A stretch of DNA of 64,000 nt from Candidatus Accumulibacter proximus (GTDB taxonomy: Bacteria > Pseudomonadota > Gammaproteobacteria > Burkholderiales > Rhodocyclaceae), in assembly GCA_016709675.1 (NCBI GenBank), contig JADJMH010000009.1, forward strand, positions 1 to 64,000, written 5' to 3'. The position numbers were made by a program, and so were the translations under genes. Of the stretch, positions 10,632-17,964 are shown one piece after another (positions within the stretch are counted from its first letter, which is position 1; each line of letters starts with the position of its first letter). The notes beneath the pieces were generated by a model that did no database searches, was not told the DNA's origin, and saw only the letters and a program-made list of their open reading frames with translations.

Positions 10632-11585
10632 ATGGAATTCAAGGACTATTACCAGATTCTGGGGGTCCCCCGCGAAGCCACCGCGGATGAGATCAAGAAG
10701 GCCTTCAGGAAACTGGCGCGCAAGTATCACCCGGACGTTTCCAAGGAAGTGGACGCCGAGGCACGCATGAAGGAACTCAACGAGGCCAACGCGGTGCTTT
10801 CGGACCCGGAGAAGCGGGCTGCCTACGACCAGTTGGGGCGTGGCTATCAACCTGGCCAGGAATTCCGCCCGCCGCCCGATTGGGATGCCGGCTTCGAGTT
10901 TTCCGGGCGGGGTTTTGCGCCGGGCGAAGCGGCCGATTTTTCCGACTTTTTCGCCGAACTGTTCGGTCGCATGGGGGGCGCACGCGGCTTCGATTCCGGC
11001 CAGCGGGCGCACTTCCAGGCGCGCGGCGAGGATCATCATGCCAAGGTGCTGCTGGACCTCGAAGACGCCTTTACCGGCGCGACCCGGCAGATCTCCTTGC
11101 GTGCGCCGCAGACCGACGCGCAGGGGCGCGTGACGCTGGCCACGCGGACGCTGAACGTCAAGATTCCGCAAGGTGTGCATGCTGGCCAGATCATTCGCCT
11201 GGCCGGTCAGGGCGCACCGGGCATGGGCGGCGCGCCGGCCGGTGACCTGATGCTGGAAGTGCGCTTCAACCCGCATCCGCGTTTCCGCGCGCATGGGCGT
11301 GACCTGCATCTGACCTTGCCGGTCGCGCCGTGGGAGGCGGCTCTGGGCACGGTGCTGGCGGTCGACCTGCCGCAGGGCAGTGTCAAGGTGCGCATCCCGG
11401 AAGGGGCGCAGAGTGGCCGCCAGTTGCGCGTGCGTGGCAAGGGCATCCCCGGTCCACAAGCGGGCGACCTGCTGCTCGATATCCAGGTGGTGCTGCCGCC
11501 AGCCGACACGGCCAGGGCGCGGGCACTCTATGAGACCATGGCGCAGGAGCTTGCCTTCGATCCGCGCCGGCAAGGGAGGGCATGA
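10632..11585 (+). CDS. cbpA: Curved-DNA-binding protein / DnaJ co-chaperone CbpA
   Basis: A 317-residue class II J-protein. The J domain (residues 1-70) carries the HPD motif at 33-35 that stimulates DnaK ATPase. A G/F-rich linker (about 70-130, with FSDFFAELFGRMGG) leads to two C-terminal substrate-binding domains without a zinc finger, which separates CbpA from DnaJ. The next gene is its dedicated modulator cbpM, 4 nt downstream. It lies divergent to two hsp20 genes, making a compact proteostasis cluster. CbpA also binds curved DNA and associates with the nucleoid in enterics. Confidence 0.93.
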   Translation: MEFKDYYQILGVPREATADEIKKAFRKLARKYHPDVSKEVDAEARMKELNEANAVLSDPEKRAAYDQLGRGYQPGQEFRPPPDWDAGFEFSGRGFAPGEAADFSDFFAELFGRMGGARGFDSGQRAHFQARGEDHHAKVLLDLEDAFTGATRQISLRAPQTDAQGRVTLATRTLNVKIPQGVHAGQIIRLAGQGAPGMGGAPAGDLMLEVRFNPHPRFRAHGRDLHLTLPVAPWEAALGTVLAVDLPQGSVKVRIPEGAQSGRQLRVRGKGIPGPQAGDLLLDIQVVLPPADTARARALYETMAQELAFDPRRQGRA

Positions 11586-11589
11586 CGCC

Positions 11590-11898
11590 ATGCGAGACGA
11601 TGAGATCCTGATCGGCAGTCTGATGGAAAACAGTTGGCTGACGCTGGAGCAGGTGGCTGCTGCTTGCACCGTCGACCCCGGCTGGCTGATGCGCCACATC
11701 GAGGAGGGCTTGTTTCCGCACGCCGAGAGCGTCGCCGGCGTATGGTGCTTTTCCAGCACCAGCCTCCTGCGTGCCCGGCGGATGCGGCAACTGGAGAGGG
11801 ACTTCGAAGCGGTGCCGGAACTGGCTGCGCTGATGGCCGACCTGCTGGAAGAGCTTGACGATCTGCGTGCTCGCATCGGGGCTGCCGCTGCCAGATGA
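11590..11898 (+). CDS. cbpM: Chaperone modulator CbpM
   Basis: A 102-residue protein starting MRDDEILIGSLMENSWLTLE, related to the MerR-like winged helix fold used by CbpM to bind the J domain of CbpA and block its co-chaperone and DNA-binding activity. The C-terminal half (LERDFEAVPELAALMADLLE) is helical and suited for the J-domain interface. ATG 11590 is 4 nt after the cbpA stop. The arrangement cbpA-cbpM is the canonical operon. Confidence 0.88.
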   Translation: MRDDEILIGSLMENSWLTLEQVAAACTVDPGWLMRHIEEGLFPHAESVAGVWCFSSTSLLRARRMRQLERDFEAVPELAALMADLLEELDDLRARIGAAAAR

Positions 11899-11964
11899 CT
11901 TCCCCGGCGAGCGTCTGGGAGGACTCCGCGGTGCGGGCCGGTCTCATCAGGCAGGTCAGGTGGC

Positions 11965-11981
11965 GCTAAGATTGCGTTAAG
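11965..11981 (+). promoter_or_regulatory. Candidate OmpR-family response-regulator box
   Basis: GCTAAG (11965-11970) and GTTAAG (11976-11981) form a direct repeat with an 11 nt period, one helical turn, about 110 nt upstream of the PepSY gene. Tandem TTAAG-type half sites are typical of PmrA/QseB-like regulators. A regulator of that type is encoded at 26086 in this window. Confidence 0.4.
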
Positions 11982-12090
11982 GATGGCGACGTAGAGTGGC
12001 GTTCGTGCTTGTCGTCGGGGTTCCGTTGCGGGGCCGTGTGGCAAGCCGAAGACACCATCTCCCGGCAATCCTTACTGAAAGACACATCGA

Positions 12091-12411
12091 ATGAACAAGA
12101 CCACCGCTTTTTGCTCTGCTGCCCTCCTGATCATCGCCTCCAGCCTGGCTGGTACCACTTTCGCTGCCGACAACAAGCCGGCCGCGGCGGCCGCCGTCCC
12201 CGCTGCGGCTGTCCCGGCACGTGAAATCACCAAGGAGCAGGCCGTCGAGATGGCCCTCAAGGCGCACCCGGGCGAGGTCACCAAGGCCTACCAGGACACC
12301 AAGAAGGGCAAGCAGACCTGGGAAGTGAAAATCAACGGCACCGACGGCAAGAAATGGGAAGTGCACTACGAAATCAAGACCGGCGCCCTGGTTTCTGAAG
12401 AAGCCAAGTAA
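12091..12411 (+). CDS. PepSY domain periplasmic protein
   Basis: A 106-residue exported protein. Residues 1-25 form a signal peptide ending TTFA/AD, followed by an alanine/proline-rich linker and a PepSY domain (EITKEQAVEMALKAHPGEVT to the C-terminus). PepSY domains are thought to inhibit or modulate proteins in the periplasm. The next gene encodes a cytochrome b561, a frequent partner in betaproteobacteria; the pair is probably an electron-transfer or stress module controlled by a two-component system. A hairpin lies between the two genes. No catalytic residues are expected. Confidence 0.85.
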   Translation: MNKTTAFCSAALLIIASSLAGTTFAADNKPAAAAAVPAAAVPAREITKEQAVEMALKAHPGEVTKAYQDTKKGKQTWEVKINGTDGKKWEVHYEIKTGALVSEEAK

Positions 12412-12443
12412 GCCGCAGGTGCTCAGCACCTGATCCATTCACA

Positions 12444-12470
12444 CGCCTCCCGGCCGTCGGTCGGGAGGCG
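12444..12470. terminator. 9-bp hairpin between PepSY and cytochrome b561 genes
   Basis: CGCCTCCCG and CGGGAGGCG form a perfect 9-bp stem around a 9 nt loop. No T-run follows, so it may attenuate rather than end transcription into the cytochrome gene. Confidence 0.4.
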
Positions 12471-12486
12471 CTGCCAGAAGATAGCG

Positions 12487-13098
12487 ATGCGTATTGTCGA
12501 TACAACTGAAGTTCCGGTTTGGGACCCTCTGGTCCGTCTCTTTCACTGGACTCTGTTCGTCAGCTTCTGCGCTGCGTGGTTCACCGAGGGCGAGTTGTTC
12601 GAAGGTCTTCAGGACCGGCTGAACGGCGAGTGGTTGCAGCTGGTCCATATCTGGGCGGGCTATACCATTGCCGGCCTGCTGGTATTCCGTGTGCTCTGGG
12701 GCTTCGTCGGTCCAAGTTACGCGCGGTTCGGCGATTTCGTTCACAGCCCCGGCGTCGTCCTGGCTTATGTCAGGGACGTGCTGACGCTGCGCGCGCGCCG
12801 TACCCTGGGGCACAATCCGGCCGGCGGCGCGATGATCGTGGCCTTGCTGCTGGGCCTGACGGCGACGGTCGTCACCGGCCTGGCTCTGTACGGCGCCGAC
12901 AAGGGCCTGGGGCCGCTGGCCACCATGCTGGCGGAGAGCAGCGATGCAGCGATCGACACGATCAAGGAGGCGCACGAAGTGGCGACCAACTTCACGTTGC
13001 TGCTGGTTGCAGGACATCTGCTTGGCGTCGTCTGGGAAACGCTTCTGCACCGCGAGAACCTCGTTCGCGCCATGATCACCGGGCGCAAGCGGGTCTAA
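12487..13098 (+). CDS. Cytochrome b561 family di-heme membrane protein
   Basis: A 203-residue inner-membrane protein with four hydrophobic helices. Candidate heme ligands are H20 (LFHW), H54 (LVHIWAGY), H163 (EAHEV) and H177 (VAGHLLG), the pattern of prokaryotic cytochrome b561 that moves electrons between quinol or superoxide and a periplasmic partner. The N-terminus VWDPLVRLFHW is highly typical. The gene follows the PepSY gene by 75 nt in the same direction. Physiological substrate cannot be told from sequence. Confidence 0.88.
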   Translation: MRIVDTTEVPVWDPLVRLFHWTLFVSFCAAWFTEGELFEGLQDRLNGEWLQLVHIWAGYTIAGLLVFRVLWGFVGPSYARFGDFVHSPGVVLAYVRDVLTLRARRTLGHNPAGGAMIVALLLGLTATVVTGLALYGADKGLGPLATMLAESSDAAIDTIKEAHEVATNFTLLLVAGHLLGVVWETLLHRENLVRAMITGRKRV

Positions 13099-13245
13099 GG
13101 CAGTTCGCTGCGCAGCGGCCCGGCGACGCTGGAGGACCGGGCCCCGGCCCCTGGCCAGAGACCACAAAGTGACGATTGACTTCGCTTGCCGGACGGGGAT
13201 ACTCTCACCCGTACTGTTCAACGTTGAACGACATCGGGGGCAATC

Positions 13246-14181
13246 ATGGCAATACTCAAGGAATTCGGCGAACTGGTGGTGACATCGCGGCCGGGGCAGG
13301 CTGCTGGTGGCCCGTTGCACGAGATGCGCGAGAACTCGGTGCGTTGTCTGGGGCCACATGGCCTGCACCGGATGGCCTACACGGAGTGGGGCGATCCGGC
13401 CAATCCGCGCGTCCTGGTGTGCGTACACGGGCTGACCCGCAACGGGCGCGACTTCGACGTGCTGGCCAACGCGCTGGCCAGCGATTACCGGGTTGTCTGC
13501 CCGGACGTGGTCGGGCGCGGCCGCAGCGATCGCATGTTCTTCTCCGACGATTACGCCGTGCCGGTCTACGCCAACGACATGATGACGCTGATCGCCCGCC
13601 TGGGCGTCGACTCGGTGCTCTGGCTGGGAACGTCGATGGGCGGCCTGATCGGCATGTTTCTTTCGAGCCTGCCGGGTTCGCCAATCAGTCGCCTGGTGCT
13701 GAACGATGTCGGGCCAGCGATCGGCATCGAGGCGCTGCAACGGATCGGTGAGTATCTCGGCAAGTCGCCAGATTTTGCCGATCTTGCCGCGGCCGAAGCC
13801 TATGTGCGGGTCGTCTGCGCCCCCTTTGGCGCGCTCACTGACGCGCAATGGCGCTACATGACCGTGGTCGGCACGCGCGCCAAGGCTGACGGCGGTTTCG
13901 AGATGAACTACGATCGCGCGATTGCCGAGCCTTACCAGAAGGCGTTTCTCGAAGCCAAGGAAATCAATCTGTGGCCAATGTACGAGGGGATTCGCTGCCC
14001 GACGCTGGTGCTGCGCGGTGCCCAATCGGACATCCTGTCGCACGAGGTCGCCGTCGAGATGACCGGCAGAGGACCAAAGGCGACGCTCGTCGAGGTGCCG
14101 GGGGTGGGGCATGCGCCGATGTTCCTCGAAGAGTCACAGGTGCGCATCGTCCAGAACTTCCTGCTGGCCGCTCCGGGCTGA
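13246..14181 (+). CDS. Alpha/beta hydrolase
   Basis: A 311-residue cytoplasmic alpha/beta-fold hydrolase. The oxyanion HG is at 61-62 (VCVHGLTRNG), the nucleophile S130 sits in GTSMGG, and the triad is completed by D262 (RGAQSDILS) and H289 (GVGHAP). The substrate could be an ester, lactone or C-C bond. It is the first gene of a three-gene unit with an acyl-CoA ligase (55 nt downstream) and an SDR dehydrogenase, which suggests a small catabolic or acyl-modification pathway: hydrolysis, CoA activation and oxidation. No signal peptide. Confidence 0.85.
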   Translation: MAILKEFGELVVTSRPGQAAGGPLHEMRENSVRCLGPHGLHRMAYTEWGDPANPRVLVCVHGLTRNGRDFDVLANALASDYRVVCPDVVGRGRSDRMFFSDDYAVPVYANDMMTLIARLGVDSVLWLGTSMGGLIGMFLSSLPGSPISRLVLNDVGPAIGIEALQRIGEYLGKSPDFADLAAAEAYVRVVCAPFGALTDAQWRYMTVVGTRAKADGGFEMNYDRAIAEPYQKAFLEAKEINLWPMYEGIRCPTLVLRGAQSDILSHEVAVEMTGRGPKATLVEVPGVGHAPMFLEESQVRIVQNFLLAAPG

Positions 14182-14235
14182 GCGCCGGCGCCGGCGTGGC
14201 TACACCGCTCGCTTGCGCGGCTGGGTGGCGGGCTG

Positions 14236-15801
14236 GTGCCGACGCACTTTCCGACCATGAATCTGGCTCATCTGCTGGCCCGCGCCGCGCGCGTGTTTCC
14301 AGAGCGGGCGGCTCTGGCGTTCGGCGAACGCGAGATCTGTTCCTACGGCGAGTTGTCCCGTCGCGCCGCCGTGATTGGCGGCAGCTTGCGCGACCTGGTG
14401 GGGTTGCGGGCGGGCGATCGGGTGGCGCTGTTCATGGCCAATTGTCCGCAGTACCTGGAACTGCTCTACGCGGTCTGGCACGCGGGACTGGTGGCGGTGC
14501 CGGTCAACCACAAGCTGCATCCGCGCGAGGTCGCCTTCATCCTCGATGATTCGGCGGCTTCGCTGCTGTTCGTCGCCGGCGACCCGGGCGACCTCGCCGA
14601 GCCGGCGCGGCTGTGGGCCGAGAGTGCTCCCGGTCTGCGCATCCTGTCGGTCGATGATCCAGGGTATCGGCAACTCCTCTGCGGCGAGCCGATCGCCGTC
14701 GTGCCACGGGCACCCGATGATCTGGCCTGGCTCTTCTATACATCGGGAACCACGGGCCAGCCGAAAGGGGTGATGCTTTCACAGCGCAACCTGCTGGCCA
14801 TGACGCTCTCGTATTTTCCCGATGTCGACCAGGCGATGGCGTCCGACAGCATCCTCTACGCGGCGCCCATGTCGCACGGCGCCGGCATGTACAATTTCGC
14901 GCACGTGCTGGTCGGCGCGCGCCATGTCGTCCCCGAGTCGGGTGGCTTTGACCCGCGGGAGATTGTGGCCTTGTCGCAGCGCTTCCGAGGCGTCTCGCTG
15001 TTCGCGGCGCCGACGATGGTCCGCCGGCTGGTGGACCATGTGGCCGAACACGGGGCGGACTGCAGCGGCATCAAGACCATCGTTTATGGCGGCGGGCCAA
15101 TGTATCTGGCGGACATCCAGCGCGCGCTCGCGGTACTGGGTGATCGTCTGGTGCAGATCTACGGTCAGGGCGAAAGCCCGATGACGATCACGGCGCTGTC
15201 GCGCGCTCATCTCGCTGACCGGGGCCACGCACGCTACCTTGAACGGATCGCCTCGGTCGGGGTGGCGCACAGCGTCGTCGAGGTGATCGTCGCCGATGCC
15301 GATGGCCAGTCACTGCCCACCGGAGCGACCGGCGAGGTGCTGGTGCGCGGGGAAACCGTGATGCAGGGCTACTGGCGCAATCCCGAAGCGACGGCGGCGA
15401 CACTGCGCGACGGCTGGCTGCATACCGGCGACGTCGGCAGTCTCGATGACGATGGCTTTCTGACGCTCAAGGACCGTTCGCGCGACGTGATCATCAGTGG
15501 CGGAGCCAATATCTATCCGCGCGAGGTCGAGGAAATCCTGCTGCAGCACGCGGCGGTGGCCGAGGTTTCGGTGGTGGGCCGGCCGAGTGCCGAGTGGGGA
15601 GAGGACGTGGTTGCTTTCGTCGTCTGCCGCCCAGGCGTTTCGCTGGCGAGCGAGGAACTCGATCGCCTGTGCCTCGAGTCGATCGCCCGTTTCAAGCGGC
15701 CGAAGGAGTATTTTTTTGTCGCTGCGCTGCCGAAGAACAACTACGGCAAGGTCTTGAAGACCGAATTGCGGCGCCAATGGAAACCGTCAGGAGAGAACTG
15801 A
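14236..15801 (+). CDS. Acyl-CoA synthetase / AMP-dependent ligase
   Basis: A 521-residue member of the ANL superfamily that activates a carboxylic acid with ATP to acyl-AMP and then acyl-CoA. The ATP-binding P-loop YTSGTTGQPKG is at about 168-178, the TGD-type motif appears as LHTGDVGSLDDDGF, and the hinge DRSRDVIISGGANIYP precedes the C-terminal subdomain, whose catalytic lysine lies in NYGKVLKTEL. GTG 14236 gives a 7-residue extension over the alternative ATG at 14257. The SDR gene begins 2 nt after its stop. Substrate unknown; the neighbours suggest a medium-chain, cyclic or aromatic acid. Confidence 0.88.
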   Translation: MPTHFPTMNLAHLLARAARVFPERAALAFGEREICSYGELSRRAAVIGGSLRDLVGLRAGDRVALFMANCPQYLELLYAVWHAGLVAVPVNHKLHPREVAFILDDSAASLLFVAGDPGDLAEPARLWAESAPGLRILSVDDPGYRQLLCGEPIAVVPRAPDDLAWLFYTSGTTGQPKGVMLSQRNLLAMTLSYFPDVDQAMASDSILYAAPMSHGAGMYNFAHVLVGARHVVPESGGFDPREIVALSQRFRGVSLFAAPTMVRRLVDHVAEHGADCSGIKTIVYGGGPMYLADIQRALAVLGDRLVQIYGQGESPMTITALSRAHLADRGHARYLERIASVGVAHSVVEVIVADADGQSLPTGATGEVLVRGETVMQGYWRNPEATAATLRDGWLHTGDVGSLDDDGFLTLKDRSRDVIISGGANIYPREVEEILLQHAAVAEVSVVGRPSAEWGEDVVAFVVCRPGVSLASEELDRLCLESIARFKRPKEYFFVAALPKNNYGKVLKTELRRQWKPSGEN

Positions 15802-15803
15802 AG

Positions 15804-16607
15804 ATGGGCGGACGTCTGCAGGACAAGGTGGCAATCGTCACCGGCAGTGGCTCGGTGGGGCCGGGTTGGGGCAACGGCAAGGCGATGTCGGTACTCTTTG
15901 CGCGCGAGGGCGCCAGGGTGGTCGGCGTCGACATCAACGCCGAGGCTGCCGCGGCAACGCAGGCGATCATCAGCGACGAGGCTGGCAGTGGCATGGCCGT
16001 GGTTGCCGACGTGACCTGTGCCGCCGACGTTGCGCGAGTGGTGGCAATGACGCTCGAAGCCTACGGGCGGATCGACATCCTGGTCAATAACGTCGGCATC
16101 GCCCTCGTCGGAGGTCCGGCGGAACTCGACGAGGCGACCTGGGACCGGCTGATGTCGGTCAATATCAAGAGTGCCTACCTGACCTGTCACCACGTGCTGC
16201 CGGTGATGATTCGCCAGCATGCCGGGGCGATCGTCAACAACGCTTCGGTGGCCGTGCTCGGCTGGGCTGGCGTGAACTACGGTTTCTACGCCGCGAGCAA
16301 GGGAGCGATGGTGGCGATGACCCGCACCATGGCCATTCGGCACGCGCCCGACGGTATCCGCGCCAACTGTGTTCTGCCCGGGTTGATGAACACGCCGCTG
16401 GTGCATGCCGCGCTGACCCGCGTCTACGGTGAGGAAGGGGACATTGCCAACCTGATTCGCACGCGAGACGCGCAGTGCCCGATGGGCCACATGGGCGACG
16501 CCTGGGATACGGCTTACGCGGCGCTGTTCCTGGCGTCCGATGAGGCCAAGTACATTACCGCCGCCGAACTCGTCATCGATGGCGGTTTGTCGGCGCGCTT
16601 TGCGTAG
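15804..16607 (+). CDS. Short-chain dehydrogenase/reductase
   Basis: A 267-residue SDR oxidoreductase. The cofactor loop is TGSGSVGPGWGNG near the N-terminus, followed by VVGVDIN, where the acidic residue suggests NAD(H) preference. The structural NNVG motif, the serine in NNASV and the catalytic Y-x3-K (YAASK) are present. ATG 15804 is used because it follows the ligase stop by 2 nt with GGAGAG upstream. It is the last gene of the hydrolase-ligase-dehydrogenase unit, and would oxidise a hydroxyl group of the acyl-CoA or an alcohol product. Confidence 0.9.
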   Translation: MGGRLQDKVAIVTGSGSVGPGWGNGKAMSVLFAREGARVVGVDINAEAAAATQAIISDEAGSGMAVVADVTCAADVARVVAMTLEAYGRIDILVNNVGIALVGGPAELDEATWDRLMSVNIKSAYLTCHHVLPVMIRQHAGAIVNNASVAVLGWAGVNYGFYAASKGAMVAMTRTMAIRHAPDGIRANCVLPGLMNTPLVHAALTRVYGEEGDIANLIRTRDAQCPMGHMGDAWDTAYAALFLASDEAKYITAAELVIDGGLSARFA

Positions 16608-16690
16608 CGCTTCCGGGACTGGCTGAAGGTGAAAGCGGTCCGGCAGAAGTTGCCGCAACCTGAGCCGCAACGAACAAGAAACGCGGAACG

Positions 16691-16724
16691 AAAAAAAGCG
16701 CGGAACCAGAGGTTCTGCGCTTTT
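16691..16724. terminator. Bidirectional intrinsic terminator between the SDR gene and 6S RNA
   Basis: AAAAGCGC-GGAACC-AGA-GGTTCT-GCGCTTTT forms a long stem, with A-runs on one side and T-runs on the other in both directions. It can end the SDR transcript (+) and the zapBA/6S transcript (-). Confidence 0.8.
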
Positions 16725-16769
16725 CAATCTTGTCCCCGCGAGTGCCGCCAGGCCGGCATCCTGAACCTG

Positions 16770-16920
16770 AGTTCAGTTAGGTCACTTCCCTTCCGCATCA
16801 GGTACACCCGACATGAGGGGCACACACAACAGCGGTTTCCATGGTCCGCGACCAATGCCAATATGCATTGGTTCAAGGAATTATGACCTTGACAAACACC
16901 GCAGGGAACTCTCTTGGAGG
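16770..16920 (-). ncRNA. ssrS: 6S RNA (probable)
   Basis: The region directly downstream of zapA on the same strand is where betaproteobacteria and gammaproteobacteria encode 6S RNA, a regulator that binds sigma-70 RNA polymerase. On the - strand it contains CCCTGCGGTGTTTGTC near the 5' side, the CCTTGAACC motif found in enterobacterial 6S, a perfect CCAATGC/GCATTGG hairpin, and terminal sequences TTCCCT and AGGGAA that can close the long stem. The bidirectional terminator follows within about 50-80 nt. Ends are approximate. Confidence rests on context and partial structure, not on a covariance search. Confidence 0.68.
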
Positions 16921-16932
16921 TCAGATAAACAT

Positions 16933-17265
16933 CTACTCCGACTTCAGAACGGCATCAAGTTCCGCCTCCATGGAGAAGATTCTACCCCTAAGCGCGTCCA
17001 TGTCCAGCCCTATTTCAGATTCAATTTTCTGATGCTGCTCTGGCGATTCCTGATTGAGACCGAGGTGCTCGTGGGCAATATTGAGCGCGGCCATGACCGC
17101 GATCCGCTCGGCCAGATTGCTCTTGGTCTTCTCGGCGATATCGCGCATCTTGCCATCAACATAGGCTGCCGCACTGAGTAGCGCGGCACGCTGATCAGGC
17201 GGACAGGCGACCCGGTATTCCTTGCCAAGCAGGGTGATGTCGAGAAAATTGGCGTCGTTGGGCAT
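16933..17265 (-). CDS. zapA: Cell division protein ZapA
   Basis: A 110-residue FtsZ-ring-associated protein that bundles FtsZ protofilaments. The N-terminal domain LDITLLGKEYRVACPPDQR followed by LLSAAAYVDGKMRDIAEKTK is diagnostic, and the C-terminal half is a coiled-coil dimerisation region. ATG 17263-17265 gives the standard length. zapB-like lies immediately upstream and 6S RNA downstream, the classical arrangement. Confidence 0.92.
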   Translation of the reverse strand: MPNDANFLDITLLGKEYRVACPPDQRAALLSAAAYVDGKMRDIAEKTKSNLAERIAVMAALNIAHEHLGLNQESPEQHQKIESEIGLDMDALRGRIFSMEAELDAVLKSE

Positions 17266-17278
17266 CAGGTCGGGGTTC

Positions 17279-17479
17279 TCAGGCCTTGGCTTCAGGCAGT
17301 TGTCGGGCCAGCTGTTCAAGCCGGGCGCAGGCGGCTGCCATGCGCTCGGCGAGGCGTTCCTTGTCGGCCTGGGCGGCGACGAGTTGCGCGCGCAGTCCAT
17401 CATTCTCGGTCCGCAGCGTGCGGCACAGCGCAACCACCTGGACCACCTTGCTCTCGAGGGCGTCTAGTTCATTCAGCAT
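17279..17479 (-). CDS. ZapB-like coiled-coil protein (TIGR02449 type)
   Basis: A 66-residue, almost fully helical protein (MLNELDALESKVVQVVALCR...) predicted to form a dimeric coiled coil, as in the ZapB-like small proteins encoded before zapA. It probably links ZapA to other divisome or nucleoid factors. The ATG at 17477-17479 is only 7 nt after a strong -10 element, so the transcript is predicted to start at or beside the start codon. The gap to zapA is 13 nt. Confidence 0.8.
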   Translation of the reverse strand: MLNELDALESKVVQVVALCRTLRTENDGLRAQLVAAQADKERLAERMAAACARLEQLARQLPEAKA

Positions 17480-17486
17480 GGGCCAG

Positions 17487-17516
17487 ACTATAGATTCAAA
17501 AACCTTGTGCGGTCAA
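17487..17516 (-). promoter_or_regulatory. sigma-70 promoter of zapB-zapA
   Basis: On the - strand TTGACC (17511-17516) and TATAGT (17487-17492) are separated by 18 nt. The -10 ends 7 nt before the A of the zapB ATG, implying a leaderless or near-leaderless mRNA. Confidence 0.65.
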
Positions 17517-17600
17517 GGCGTAAGGTTGGCTTGTGAAGGTTGTTTGTGCCACTGGGGGTGCTTTCTGTTGCAAACGTGGATCGCCGTCCTTTCGGCAGGC

Positions 17601-17606
17601 TATAAT
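17601..17606 (+). promoter_or_regulatory. -10 element upstream of the cobalamin riboswitch
   Basis: A perfect TATAAT at 17601-17606, about 35-40 nt upstream of the first riboswitch pairing elements. No good -35 is seen at 16-18 nt, so the promoter may be weak or activator-assisted. Confidence 0.5.
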
Positions 17607-17639
17607 TGCGGCTTCCGCTGGTTGCAAGCGGCGGAAGAC

Positions 17640-17830
17640 ATCGTGCAAGGTGCCGCCATGCAGATTTGCTGCAGCGGTTAAACGGGAAACAGGTGCGTGT
17701 TCGCGCAACACCATGCCTGTGCTGCCCCCGCAACGGTCAGCGAGTGTGGGCGTGTCGAAATGCCACTGGGCGAGAGCCTGGGAAGGCGACATGTCAAGAC
17801 TTGCGAGCCCGGATACCGGCCTTCGCACAC
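17640..17830 (+). ncRNA. Cobalamin riboswitch
   Basis: The leader of btuB carries the ordered landmarks of an adenosylcobalamin riboswitch: AACGGGAAACAGGTGCG (17681-17697), GCTGCCCCCGCAACGGTCAGCG, then CCACTGGGCGAGAGCCTGGG and GAAGGCGAC (B12-box region), and finally GCGAGCCCGGATACCGGCC, which corresponds to the conserved gAGuCaGGAgACCtGCC-type closing segment. High B12 is expected to switch off btuB expression by sequestering the region before the ATG at 17965. Boundaries are approximate. Confidence 0.85.
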
Positions 17831-17964
17831 CTCTGGACGGAAGTGCCGCGGGGAAGCGGACACCGAACGCTCGGCGCTCGCGCCTGCTGTTCTCCCTCGG
17901 CAATTCCGCGTTTATGGCTCGCCGGCTTGCGGGGACGCTTGTCGGCAACAGGGAGAAATCCGTC

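Noticed and set aside
12439..14112. 557-codon - strand open frame
   Set aside because: Antisense to cytochrome b561 and the alpha/beta hydrolase, both with clear motifs.
17533..17964. N-terminal extension of BtuB into the leader
   Set aside because: The extension lies in the cobalamin riboswitch, and the protein from ATG 17965 has a proper signal peptide.
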